Shown here in pieces: positions 35,881 through 44,353 of a stretch of DNA of 64,000 nucleotides. Source of the stretch: a bacterium (GTDB lineage: Bacteria > SAR324 > XYD2-FULL-50-16); NCBI GenBank assembly GCA_018829445.1, contig JAHJTV010000030.1:1-64000 (forward strand). Reading direction: 5' to 3'. A program made the position numbers and the translations under genes. Below the pieces are notes generated by a model. It saw nothing but the letters and a program-made list of their open reading frames with translations, was not told the DNA's origin and did not search any database. Each line of letters opens with the position of its first letter. Position 1 is the stretch's first letter.

Positions 35881-37170
35881 TTATGTTGAAAAGCCAAGTA
35901 AGTGGGGAATAAATAAAGTCAACTGTGGAAAAAACGTTATCAAAAAAATAACGGCCACTTCCACTGCCAGAAAGGGTAAGATCTCCACGGTAATTCGTTC
36001 AATGCTCTCCTTGCTTAAACTGGCGGCTACAAATAAGACCAATCCCATGGGGGGAGTGGCGAGCCCTACGGTAACATTCACACACATGACAACGGCAAAA
36101 TGAAGTGGGTCGACTCCCATGCTGGTGACGACCGGTCCCAGAATAGGTCCCAGGATTAAAATTGCTGGACCTGCATCCAAAAACATGCCAACGATAAACA
36201 GCAGGATGTTGATCAAAAAGAGCAGTATCATCGGGTTGTCACTCACAGAAATAACTGCATTGGTTATATATGCCGGTGTGCCGGATAAGCTGACAATTGA
36301 GGAAAATGAGACTGCAGCCCCTACCAGAAAGAGAATCACACCAGAGGAGATAGCAGATTCCCGTAATACTGCGGGTAAATCCTTGAATTTCAAGGATCGG
36401 GTCACAAAAAGACTGATGATCAAAGCATAACCGGCTGCCACGGCAGCAGCTTCAGTCGGGGTAAAAACGCCGGTTAGTATTCCGCCAATTAAAATAACAG
36501 GGGTCAGCAACGGCCAGAATGCTTCCTTGGTGGCCACTGCACGTTCTTTGAAGGTCGCTCTCCTGTTGGCCACTGGGTAGCCTCGTCTTTTGGAAATATA
36601 CCAGGTAACAGACATCAAGCCCACTCCCACCAGAAGACCGGGTACCATGCCAGCAGCAAATAATCCTCCCACAGATACGTTCATGACAAAGGCATATAGA
36701 ATCATAAGTCCACTGGGAGGGATAATGGGGCCGATCACCGATGAGGCGGCTGTGATGGCTGCTGAAAATTTTCGGCTATACCCGTTTTTCTCCATTGCCG
36801 GAATCAGCATGGATCCAAGAGCGGAGGTATCAGCGACAGCGGATCCGGATAACCCTGCAAAAAGAATACTGGAAAGAATGTTCACCTGGGCTAGCCCACC
36901 GCGGACATGCCCAATTAGAGCCTTGCTGAAATTGACCAGATTCTGGGTGATTTTTCCGGCGTTCATGATCTCCCCTGCCAGAATAAAAAAGGGAACAGCC
37001 ATCAGAGGGAAGCTATCGATTCCATTATAAAGTCTTTGCACCAAAAGGGTTAAAAAGATATCCCTCCCTTCAACCATCAGGCTGATGCCCGGGGCTAAAA
37101 TTAAAGCAAAGACTATGGGAAGCCCCAGTATCATAAAAGCCAAAAACAACCAGAAAAACAGTAATGACAT
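35881..37170 (-). CDS. dctM: TRAP transporter large permease (DctM type)
   Basis: 429 residues, about 12 membrane helices. The conserved SILFAGLSGSAVADTSALGS region and IIPPSGLMILYA mark the DctM channel domain. It moves the substrate with sodium or proton gradient, together with DctQ and DctP. ATG follows AGGAGTCATC. DctQ ends 8 bases upstream, and the Gfo/Idh/MocA gene follows. Confidence 0.92.
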   Translation of the reverse strand: MSLLFFWLFLAFMILGLPIVFALILAPGISLMVEGRDIFLTLLVQRLYNGIDSFPLMAVPFFILAGEIMNAGKITQNLVNFSKALIGHVRGGLAQVNILSSILFAGLSGSAVADTSALGSMLIPAMEKNGYSRKFSAAITAASSVIGPIIPPSGLMILYAFVMNVSVGGLFAAGMVPGLLVGVGLMSVTWYISKRRGYPVANRRATFKERAVATKEAFWPLLTPVILIGGILTGVFTPTEAAAVAAGYALIISLFVTRSLKFKDLPAVLRESAISSGVILFLVGAAVSFSSIVSLSGTPAYITNAVISVSDNPMILLFLINILLFIVGMFLDAGPAILILGPILGPVVTSMGVDPLHFAVVMCVNVTVGLATPPMGLVLFVAASLSKESIERITVEILPFLAVEVAVIFLITFFPQLTLFIPHLLGFST

Positions 37171-37178
37171 GATGACTC

Positions 37179-37715
37179 CTATTCCCCGGAAAATTCATAA
37201 CGGTGTTCCTCATGGACAGAATTGTTTTTGACCAGGAGAACCAGTGAAGAAAGCAGCATTTCCAGATTAACACATGCTGTTAATAACAGACCAATGGGAA
37301 GACAAATATAAACCGGAGTCATGGTAATGGGAAGAGAGGTAGCATTTATACTGGCTCCCCGTTGAATCATACCGAGAGATCTTTGAAACAGGATGACGAT
37401 GGTGACAAGAGTTCCTGATTGAATGAGGAGTGTCATCGCGGTATGCAATCGACCTTTTAACGTCTTATGGAGCATATCCAGTGAGACATTGGCTCCAATT
37501 CGATAAGCAATTGGAGCTGCCAGAAAAGTCATCCAGACCATCATAAACCTTGCGGTTTCTTCAGGCCATGTCAGGGAATTGTTCAATACATACCGGAAGA
37601 ACACCTGAATCAAGACAATGACCATCATCAATCCGATCAATCCGGTTTCCGCTTGTTTGCAAACCCATATGCTGAGGTCGTTAAATCGGGAGAGTCCATT
37701 TATTAAAAACATCAT
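37179..37715 (-). CDS. dctQ: TRAP transporter small permease (DctQ type)
   Basis: 178 residues with four membrane helices (starting near LIGLMMVIVLIQVFFRYVL). The motif NNSLTWPEETARFMMVWMTF between helices 1 and 2 is diagnostic for DctQ. Start chosen at the ATG pair at 37715/37712, with GGA seven bases upstream, instead of the frame's first ATG at 37742. First gene after the suyB terminator hairpin, so it may have partial read-through from suyAB. Confidence 0.88.
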   Translation of the reverse strand: MMFLINGLSRFNDLSIWVCKQAETGLIGLMMVIVLIQVFFRYVLNNSLTWPEETARFMMVWMTFLAAPIAYRIGANVSLDMLHKTLKGRLHTAMTLLIQSGTLVTIVILFQRSLGMIQRGASINATSLPITMTPVYICLPIGLLLTACVNLEMLLSSLVLLVKNNSVHEEHRYEFSGE

Positions 37716-37842
37716 GGTAATTCCTTGTCTCTGTTGATCCATATTGAACGCTATGCCCGCTTAGCTTGGCTGAACTCGCTCTAAACAGGCTGTGGAATCC
37801 GAATTTCCCCGGTTTTGTCTAATCCATCACTGGAGAAATCTG

Positions 37843-37878
37843 TTTTCAGGATTCCGCAGATCTGCGAAATCCTGAAAA
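37843..37878 (-). terminator. Attenuating hairpin between suyB and dctQ
   Basis: TTTTCAGGATTCCGCAG and CTGCGAAATCCTGAAAA arms (17 bases, one mismatch) with a 2-base loop, a few bases after the suyB stop. It lacks a long T-run on the minus strand. Probably reduces expression of the TRAP genes relative to suyAB. Confidence 0.6.
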
Positions 37879-37884
37879 AGGTTA

Positions 37885-39051
37885 TTAGGCACTTCGATAG
37901 AGCTTGGTCAGCACAAACTCCCGATGTCCAAGCACTTCAGCAGCGGTCAATCTGCCATTGCAGACCCGCAGCATCATCTCCAACAACACATCCCCGGCTT
38001 GGTCAATGTTCATTTCCCGTTGCAGAATGCCGGATACATCGACATCGACATGTTCTCCCATAGTACGGACAGTCCTGGGATTTGCAGTCAATTTAATAAC
38101 CGGTTCGATGGGGTTCCCGATGATGTTACCCTGACCGGTGGGAAAAAGATGAACCACATAGCCAGCAGCTGCCTGAAGAGTCACACATTCTGCTGCTGCG
38201 GACGAGGTATCCATGTAATAAAGCCCCGCTCCCTTTTTGGGTTCTTCAGCCGGTTCCAGCACATCGATATACTTGGATTCCCGACCGATTTTCTGGATGT
38301 TTCCAAAGGCTTTTTCTTCGATGGTTGTCAATCCCCCCTCGATGTTTCCCTTGGTGGGCTGGGAGTCTGACAGGTCGTTTGTCTTGCATTCAAGGATGAA
38401 ATTGTTGTAGGCTGTCCAGGTTTTTTTGAATTTTTCACCAATCTCGGGTGAAATCGCCCGTTGGACCACAACATCTTCCGCTCCGGTGATTTCGGAGGTT
38501 TCGCCAAAACAGGTCGTGGCTCCCATGGCATTCATCTTATCAACCACATTTCCAACGGTTGGATTGGAAGCCAGTCCGGAGGTAGTGTCGGACTCACCGC
38601 ATTTGACAGACACCCATAGCTCGGAAACATTGCATTCTGTTCGTCTCAATTCCGATGCCCAGTGCACGTACTCCTTGGCTTTTCGTGAAGCTCTGGCAAT
38701 GGTTTCGATATCACCATGCTGTTCAATGGAAAAGCCGGTAACGGGTTTACCGGTTTCCCTGATTCCCTCCACAATGCGGTTAGTCCAGCCCGGCTCGATC
38801 CCAATCACAATCACTGCCGCTACATTGGGATTTTTTCCTGTTCCGATTATTGTTCTGAAAAAAAGTTCCAGATCCTCGCCAAACTGTAGTCGCCCATAGG
38901 CGTGAGGCAGAGCCAGAGTTCCTTTGATGTTGTGGGCAACGGCTTCACAGGCCGAGTTGGAAAGATCGTCCAGGGGAAGAATCACGACATGATTGCGAAT
39001 TCCCACTCGTCCATTTTCTCTTCTGAATCCCCAAAATGTTTTATCTGTCAT
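37885..39051 (-). CDS. suyB: (2R)-sulfolactate sulfo-lyase, beta subunit
   Basis: 388 residues of the UxaA/altronate dehydratase C-terminal family. The sequence follows SuyB closely as I know it: [57 protein letters not shown] and [15 protein letters not shown]. Conserved cysteines and Asp/Glu around KCGESD likely bind iron. With SuyA it eliminates sulfite from (R)-sulfolactate, giving pyruvate. The start at 39051 directly follows the suyA stop (TAG-A-ATG), with GAGGTGG inside suyA as ribosome binding site. Altronate dehydratase is rejected because of these specific matches and the sulfolactate neighbours. Confidence 0.93.
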   Translation of the reverse strand: MTDKTFWGFRRENGRVGIRNHVVILPLDDLSNSACEAVAHNIKGTLALPHAYGRLQFGEDLELFFRTIIGTGKNPNVAAVIVIGIEPGWTNRIVEGIRETGKPVTGFSIEQHGDIETIARASRKAKEYVHWASELRRTECNVSELWVSVKCGESDTTSGLASNPTVGNVVDKMNAMGATTCFGETSEITGAEDVVVQRAISPEIGEKFKKTWTAYNNFILECKTNDLSDSQPTKGNIEGGLTTIEEKAFGNIQKIGRESKYIDVLEPAEEPKKGAGLYYMDTSSAAAECVTLQAAAGYVVHLFPTGQGNIIGNPIEPVIKLTANPRTVRTMGEHVDVDVSGILQREMNIDQAGDVLLEMMLRVCNGRLTAAEVLGHREFVLTKLYRSA

Positions 39052-39052
39052 T

Positions 39053-39340
39053 CTACCACCTCTTCGTTTTGACGTTATGGACATGAACATGATCGCCCTT
39101 TTTAATATCTGACACTACCTTTCCAATATCATAGCCGTATTTTAAAATAGTGCCTCCGTTTGCGATGTTTTCAAGCGCAATTTTATGTCCCAGGGGGATA
39201 TCTTGGTTTGCCTTGACAACGATGGTCTCGTCCCTATCCATGACCCAGCCTGTTAACTCACAGCCGGCAGTTGCAGTTTCGACAACAACCACACCCACAG
39301 AATCAGTGCTGTCATGAACTAAAAAATGTGTTTCACTCAT
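39053..39340 (-). CDS. suyA: (2R)-sulfolactate sulfo-lyase, alpha subunit
   Basis: 95 residues, a single SAF domain. Hallmarks: [41 protein letters not shown] and the C-terminal [10 protein letters not shown], which match SuyA. Small partner of SuyB; the two are separate polypeptides, as in known sulfolactate degraders. It follows the GPH symporter gene by 29 bases on the minus strand and is translationally coupled to suyB. Confidence 0.93.
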   Translation of the reverse strand: MSETHFLVHDSTDSVGVVVVETATAGCELTGWVMDRDETIVVKANQDIPLGHKIALENIANGGTILKYGYDIGKVVSDIKKGDHVHVHNVKTKRW

Positions 39341-39369
39341 AAAAACTCCTTAAAAAATACTTAAAATAG

Positions 39370-40833
39370 CTACAATCCTGAATAAAGATTCTCATAAGGG
39401 ATGCCTGTTATACTTTCGCAAGTCTCCCTGGTTTTTAGGTCTACATCCTTTTTATCGCCTCCACTCTTTAATCGTTCAATCTCTTTTGTCAAAATGGCAT
39501 GGGCCTGTGGTGTTACTTTGAAACCAAAGGCGATCAATATTCCCAGCAGGATCAAAATAGACGGCCCCAGAAAGAGAAACAGTTTTAAGCGGAACATCAC
39601 TTCAAGGGTTTGTTCCTGGTTGGATTGAAAACCGATAGTCTGCAATACAAAACCTATCACCGGCATGGCAACGATACCCTGGACAAATTTGCGAACCAGC
39701 GTCATTGCCCCTGAATAGACACCTGATCGTTTTTGGGTGGTAATCAATTCATCCACATCAATGATGGACGGGAGTATTGCCCAGGGAATCATCACCCCGG
39801 CCGATGTTCCCAATCCGATGACACCGCAGATGATTGCAACCAGCCAGACAGGAGTTGCGGGGGTCATGAAAAACGTCAGCAACATACCGACCAACCAGAT
39901 AAAAAGTCCGATAATGTACGATCGCCCCTTTCCTTTGCGATTGGATAAAAAAACATACAGGGGGAAAGCGGCAATCTGTACAATAAGCAAAGATCCCATG
40001 GCGATGGGATAAATCTGGGGTTTGCCGATATAATAAGTGATATAGTAGGCAAACAGAGCCATAAGAATATCGATGGCGGTATAGGAGAAAATATACATCG
40101 CTATATGGATTCGGAAAGAGCGATTACGGAAAATAGTGGCAAAATGGGAAAAGATCGCCAGCCCTTCTTTTCGATCCTGGTGCCCCGATTCATAGGGCAG
40201 TTCCCAGGTTCCCAGGAAAACAATAATCCAGGGTAGAGAAAACAAAGCCCCGAAAAAAAACGACATTACCAGATATCCCATGGCCGGATTCGAAGAGTAT
40301 TGATCTATGATCACTTTGGGTAGGGTGCCTCCCAACAGAGAAGCCACCCCGGAGAAGATTAAACGGGCTCCTGATAATCGGGTTCTCACTTTGTATTCAT
40401 GGGACATTTCAGCATTAAGTGCGGCGTAGGGAACCATAACCATCGTAAAAACGGTGCTGAAAAGAATATAAGCAAGACTGTAATAAACAAACAGGGCCGC
40501 ATCGGATTCAAATTTTACCGGAACCCACATGAGCACAAAAGTAATGGCAATAGGAATAATGCCAATCAAAAAGAAGATCCTGCGTCTTCCAAAACGAGAC
40601 TTGGTGCGATCGGAGATATACCCCATCAAAGGATCGGAAATGGCATCCCACACTTTGCCGATGGCAAAAACAAATCCCGCTAAAACCGGCGAAAGCCCGA
40701 TGACCTCCGTTAAATAAAACATGAACAGCATGCCGATGATGAGAAAGGATCCTCCTCCGTAAAGATCCCCCAGGCCATAAAATATCAGATGGGGCAGTCT
40801 TACCTTTTTTGATTTGCTGTCTGTAGTCTTCAA
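39370..40833 (-). CDS. GPH-family (glycoside-pentoside-hexuronide) sugar symporter, YihO/YihP-like
   Basis: 487 residues with 12 predicted helices. FYGLGDLYGGGSF and GKVWDAISDPLMGYISDRT followed by RFGRRR are the GPH signature, as in MelB and the sulfoquinovose importers YihO/YihP. It should import a sugar or glycoside, here most likely sulfoquinovose or its glyceryl glycoside, with a cation. The frame begins with TTG at 40833; no in-frame ATG lies near. First gene of the minus-strand operon leading into suyAB, 100 bases behind a perfect GntR palindrome. Confidence 0.88.
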   Translation of the reverse strand: MKTTDSKSKKVRLPHLIFYGLGDLYGGGSFLIIGMLFMFYLTEVIGLSPVLAGFVFAIGKVWDAISDPLMGYISDRTKSRFGRRRIFFLIGIIPIAITFVLMWVPVKFESDAALFVYYSLAYILFSTVFTMVMVPYAALNAEMSHEYKVRTRLSGARLIFSGVASLLGGTLPKVIIDQYSSNPAMGYLVMSFFFGALFSLPWIIVFLGTWELPYESGHQDRKEGLAIFSHFATIFRNRSFRIHIAMYIFSYTAIDILMALFAYYITYYIGKPQIYPIAMGSLLIVQIAAFPLYVFLSNRKGKGRSYIIGLFIWLVGMLLTFFMTPATPVWLVAIICGVIGLGTSAGVMIPWAILPSIIDVDELITTQKRSGVYSGAMTLVRKFVQGIVAMPVIGFVLQTIGFQSNQEQTLEVMFRLKLFLFLGPSILILLGILIAFGFKVTPQAHAILTKEIERLKSGGDKKDVDLKTRETCESITGIPYENLYSGL

Positions 40834-40935
40834 TGTTTTATCTCAAATTAGTGTGTCGGTTAAGGCAGATTATAAATTTGCCAATAAAAACAGTGATAAA
40901 CGGTTCATTTATATTCTTTGATAAGTATACATATG

Positions 40936-40947
40936 TCTTATATAAGA
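40936..40947. promoter_or_regulatory. GntR operator 3 (symporter-suyAB operon)
   Basis: Perfect palindrome TCTTATATAAGA flanked ATG..TAT, about 103 bases before the symporter start. Confidence 0.75.
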
Positions 40948-41160
40948 TATAAATTATTAAAGCAAGTGTTTTTCCATCTAAGAATCATATTATGGATTAG
41001 CAACTGCAGACAATGACCATCACTAGGCAATCCGACCCGGTTGATGAATATGAGATGTGAATGAATTTTATTGGTTAATCACTTTTTGAGTGTCCTGGTT
41101 TTGATCAATATCGTCAAACATTCGATTGATTTATTGTTAACTTTTATATAAAATGATAAA

Positions 41161-41172
41161 ACTTATATAAAA
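41161..41172. promoter_or_regulatory. GntR operator 4 (autoregulatory, degenerate)
   Basis: ACTTATATAAAA matches the 12-mer at 10 of 12 positions. It lies about 145 bases before gntR in a TATA-rich stretch with another partial copy at 41139-41150. Weak autoregulation is likely. Confidence 0.5.
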
Positions 41173-41314
41173 TATAAGATATGAGACCAAAGAATTTACT
41201 GGATTTGATCGACAGAACTCTTGACCGTTCAGCAAGGGTGTGATTATCTGGACTAAAAATCCGAGACGATTGGGTTTGATAACATTAATATAAACAGTAT
41301 GCGGTGGAAAGATT

Positions 41315-42040
41315 ATGGTTACTTCTTCGACGTTAAACTATCAGCCTTTATATAAACAGATAAAATCGCTGATTTTGCAGAGGGTGATTGATGGTATCTG
41401 GGCCCCCGGATCTGCACTACCCAGTGAACAACAGTTGGCAAAAGAGTTCGGAGTCAGCCAGGGAACCATTCGCAAAGCCCTGGATGAAATGACGGCAGAG
41501 AATATATTTGTCAGAAAGCAAGGGAAGGGCACATACGTTTCCCAACATTCCGCCAATCGATCATTGTTCCATTTTTTCTACATTGTCAGCAATGATGGCA
41601 AACGCGTCATGCCGGACAGCAGAGTGATTAGTGTGATTCGGTCAACGGCCAATAAGGGGGAAATTGAACGGTTGGATCTCAAGCAGGGTGAGAAAGTTGT
41701 TCGCTTGAAACGAATCAGGCTGTTGAATAAAAAACCGGTTATCGTTGAACATATTTCCCTGGCAGTTAAGATGTTCAGCGATTTTGGGAAAAAAGAGGAT
41801 ATTCCCAATACCTTGTATGAGTTGTATGAATCACAATATGATGTCAGGGTGATGAAGGCAGTGGAAAAGCTTCGGGCTGTGAAGTTAAAAAAAGAGGATG
41901 CCATTCACCTGGAGTTACCAGAAGGAACACCGGTGCTGGAAATTGATCGCACTGCTATTTCGCTGGATCAACGGCCTGTTGAATGGCGGTTGAGTTACAT
42001 TGACACTCAAAACTATTTTTATCTTTCGGAGCTGACGTAA
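41315..42040 (+). CDS. GntR/HutC-family regulator of the sulfosugar locus
   Basis: 241 residues. The N-terminal winged helix (about 8-75) contains LPSEQQLAKEFGVSQGTIRK and RKQGKGTYVS, typical of GntR. The C-terminal UTRA effector domain (about 90-235), with EKVVRLKRIRLLNKKPVIVE and DRTAISLDQRPVEWR, places it in the HutC group, whose ligands are often sugar phosphates. It lies in the middle of the locus, and TCTTATATAAGA palindromes precede four surrounding units. It is probably a repressor released by a pathway intermediate such as a sulfosugar phosphate. Known sulfo-EMP clusters use a DeoR regulator (YihW), so this control is different. Confidence 0.9.
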   Translation: MVTSSTLNYQPLYKQIKSLILQRVIDGIWAPGSALPSEQQLAKEFGVSQGTIRKALDEMTAENIFVRKQGKGTYVSQHSANRSLFHFFYIVSNDGKRVMPDSRVISVIRSTANKGEIERLDLKQGEKVVRLKRIRLLNKKPVIVEHISLAVKMFSDFGKKEDIPNTLYELYESQYDVRVMKAVEKLRAVKLKKEDAIHLELPEGTPVLEIDRTAISLDQRPVEWRLSYIDTQNYFYLSELT

Positions 42041-42076
42041 TTTTGCTCTGGCTGTCGGCGAATAGCACCATGATTG

Positions 42077-42127
42077 ACTGTTTGCTGTTTTAAGAATGTC
42101 ATTTTTCTTTAGAAGCAAACAGTTTTT
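42077..42127 (+). terminator. Terminator after gntR
   Basis: ACTGTTTGCT (42077-42086) and AGCAAACAGT (42114-42123) arms followed by TTTTT. Confidence 0.65.
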
Positions 42128-42339
42128 GCAGGATGGGCTGGCTGAGCTGATGCAAATAACTTCAAAACAGTTGTTTGATGCTGAAAAATTAGATTTAAAA
42201 AGAAAGTTTTGCCTGCCCATGCTGAAACGGCATCCGCGGGAGCACAAAATACGTGCCAATCCGACAACATTTTTTTGAAAACCCAAGATGTGTATCTATA
42301 AGCAAACAGCTAAATGGAAGGAGTTAATCGCCAAGTAAA
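42128..42339. other. Intergenic remainder before kinase operon
   Basis: No gene supported. A 60-residue frame across 42096-42278 overlaps the terminator and lacks a ribosome binding site. Confidence 0.4.
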
Positions 42340-42351
42340 TCTTATATAAGA
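42340..42351. promoter_or_regulatory. GntR operator 5 (kinase-aldolase-isomerase operon)
   Basis: Perfect palindrome TCTTATATAAGA flanked AAA..CAT, only 38 bases before the kinase start, so it probably overlaps the promoter. Confidence 0.75.
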
Positions 42352-42389
42352 CATTATATACAAAATATAACTATTTTTCTGATTTAAGA

Positions 42390-43286
42390 ATGAAAAAAAT
42401 CATCTGTCTGGGAATAGCCGTTCTGGATCAAATCTTTACACTGTCTGAATTACCCGCAAAGTCTGGAAAGTATTTCGCGGAGAATTATCTGGAAGTGGGT
42501 GGGGGACCTGCCGCAACTGCTGCTGTAACCATTGCCAGACTTGGAGGACAGGTGGAATTTTGGGGTCGAGTTGGTGATGATGGCGTTGGGAATCGGATCA
42601 TTAGTGAATTAAAGGGGTATGGGGTTGACGTATCACAAGTCAGAAGGATTGCGCATGCTCAGTCTTCTGTATCCGTGGTGCTGGTGGATCAAACAGGGGA
42701 ACGGTTAATCGTGAACCGGGCCAATTCAGGTCTTGACAGCGATCCATCCTGGCTGCCATTGGAACGGTTAGCGGATTGCAGTGCTGTGCTGGTGGATTCA
42801 AGATGGATTGAAGGAGCGCGTTTACTCCTAAGGCAGGCAAAGCTAGCTGAAATCACATCTGTCCTGGATGCGGATAGCACTCCGGATCATGACATCTCTG
42901 ACCTGGTTAAGATGGCGAGCCATATTGCCTTTTCAAAAAGCGGGTTATTTGAAGTCAGCAAGGAAAGAGATTTTAAAAAGGCATTAGATCGAATCAACCG
43001 GAACTCAGAGGGTTGGGTCTGTGCAACCAGGGGCGATAAAGGAACCTTCTGGATTGACGAAGGGAAACTAAGACAGGTGCCTGCATTTAGAACAGAGGTG
43101 GTAGATACTTTGGGAGCCGGAGATGTTTTCCACGGGGCTTTCGCATTTGCATTGACCGAGGGTATGAATCCGGAGAAGGCTATCAGGTTTTCCAATGCAG
43201 CGGCTGCCCTGAAATGCAGAAAACTGGGTGGCCGGGCCGGGATTCCTGACAGAAGGGAAGTTGAAGACTTAATTAATAGAGGATAA
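42390..43286 (+). CDS. PfkB-family sugar kinase (candidate sulfofructose kinase)
   Basis: 298 residues. The N-terminal sugar site is GGGPAATAAVTIARLGG. The C-terminal PfkB signature VDTLGAGDVFHGAFAFAL carries the catalytic Asp in GAGD. This fold includes 6-deoxy-6-sulfofructose kinases (YihV, SqiK). The gene is followed at once (2-base gap) by a LacD/YihT-type aldolase and then a sugar isomerase, the order expected for a sulfo-EMP route. I infer phosphorylation of 6-deoxy-6-sulfofructose at C1. Another hexulose kinase cannot be excluded from sequence alone. Confidence 0.85.
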   Translation: MKKIICLGIAVLDQIFTLSELPAKSGKYFAENYLEVGGGPAATAAVTIARLGGQVEFWGRVGDDGVGNRIISELKGYGVDVSQVRRIAHAQSSVSVVLVDQTGERLIVNRANSGLDSDPSWLPLERLADCSAVLVDSRWIEGARLLLRQAKLAEITSVLDADSTPDHDISDLVKMASHIAFSKSGLFEVSKERDFKKALDRINRNSEGWVCATRGDKGTFWIDEGKLRQVPAFRTEVVDTLGAGDVFHGAFAFALTEGMNPEKAIRFSNAAAALKCRKLGGRAGIPDRREVEDLINRG

Positions 43287-43288
43287 TC

Positions 43289-44332
43289 ATGGAATTAACA
43301 GCGGGAAAATTGTGGTGTTATCGACGTCTGGCCGATGAAAATGGTATTTTTAAAATGACGGCTGTGGATCAGAGGCCGCCGATCATGAACCTGGTAAAGG
43401 ATAAAATCGGGGTCACTGAAGCAAATTATAAAGATGTGGCAGCTGTAAAAGCATTGCTTACAAAAACTCTGGCACCCTGTTCCACAGCAATGCTGCTGGA
43501 TCCGATCTGGGCTTATCCCAATGCGATCCAATATGTTAACCCGGGCCAGGGATTGCTGCTTACTCTTGAAGCTCATAACTTTGTCGATACCAAAAATGGG
43601 CGACTCTCGTCCGAGATTGTTGACTGGAGTGTTGAAAAAATCAAGAGAATCGGGGCAGATGGAGTTAAGTTTTTGTCCTGGTATCGCCCCGATGCAGATC
43701 CTTCGGTTTGCGAACAACAACAGAATCTGGTGGAAAAAATTGGGAAGGCTTGCAAACGCTTTGATATCAGTTTTCTGCTGGAGCTTCTGGTTTATCCTTT
43801 ACCAGGCGACAGCAATCAGACAACAGATTATATTGAACATGCGTCCAAACATCCGCAAAACGTGGTGGATTCCTTGAAGGCTTTTGCCGATCCGCGGTTT
43901 GGAGTTGATATCTTTAAACTGGAAAGTCCCGTTCCCGGGAGAGCTGTTCCTTCGCCCGAGTCTGCAGAGTCTGGTCAATGCCAGGAGTGGTTTGACAAGC
44001 TGGGTGAAATCTGTCAGGTCCCCTGGGTGATGTTAAGTGCGGGTGCTGATATGGCGACCTTTAAAAACATCCTGACCTATGCCTATAGAGCTGGTGCCAG
44101 TGGATACTTGGCAGGACGGGCTATCTGGTGGGAAGCGGCACAGCAATTTCCCGATTTGGGTTCCATGGAGGAACAGCTGGTGAAAAAGGCTGTTCCCTAT
44201 GCAAGAGAAATAGGAGATCTTACGGTGAAAAATGCAACTCCGTGGTTCAGAAACAAAGCGTTTGCTGACGGCATCAATCTGTCAGGATTTGGAGAGACTT
44301 TTCCGGCCGAATACCGGGCATTGAATAACTAG
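43289..44332 (+). CDS. LacD/YihT-type aldolase (candidate sulfofructose-1-phosphate aldolase)
   Basis: 347 residues of the class I tagatose-1,6-bisphosphate aldolase family. TAVDQRPPIMNLV near the N-terminus and GADGVKFLSWYRPD form the phosphate site. VDIFKLESPVPG contains the predicted Schiff-base lysine, Lys210. YihT and SqiA of sulfoglycolysis belong to this superfamily and split sulfofructose-1-phosphate into DHAP and sulfolactaldehyde. It is tightly coupled to the kinase gene and 21 bases before the isomerase. Role inferred from family and from suyAB, slcC and comC in the same regulon. Confidence 0.85.
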   Translation: MELTAGKLWCYRRLADENGIFKMTAVDQRPPIMNLVKDKIGVTEANYKDVAAVKALLTKTLAPCSTAMLLDPIWAYPNAIQYVNPGQGLLLTLEAHNFVDTKNGRLSSEIVDWSVEKIKRIGADGVKFLSWYRPDADPSVCEQQQNLVEKIGKACKRFDISFLLELLVYPLPGDSNQTTDYIEHASKHPQNVVDSLKAFADPRFGVDIFKLESPVPGRAVPSPESAESGQCQEWFDKLGEICQVPWVMLSAGADMATFKNILTYAYRAGASGYLAGRAIWWEAAQQFPDLGSMEEQLVKKAVPYAREIGDLTVKNATPWFRNKAFADGINLSGFGETFPAEYRALNN

Positions 44333-44353
44333 AACATAAAAGGGGTGGATATA

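Larger units (their letters stand above)
40834..41314. other. Divergent control region between symporter and gntR
   Basis: 480 bases, AT-rich, no gene. It holds the operator at 40936 (symporter side) and a degenerate copy at 41161 (regulator side). Confidence 0.55.

Noticed and set aside
37885..39340. Altronate dehydratase (UxaA halves) as the reading of the two-gene lyase
   Set aside because: Subunit sizes, the KCGESD region and the C-termini follow SuyA/SuyB, and slcC, comC and sulfosugar genes are in the same regulon. No uronate genes are present.
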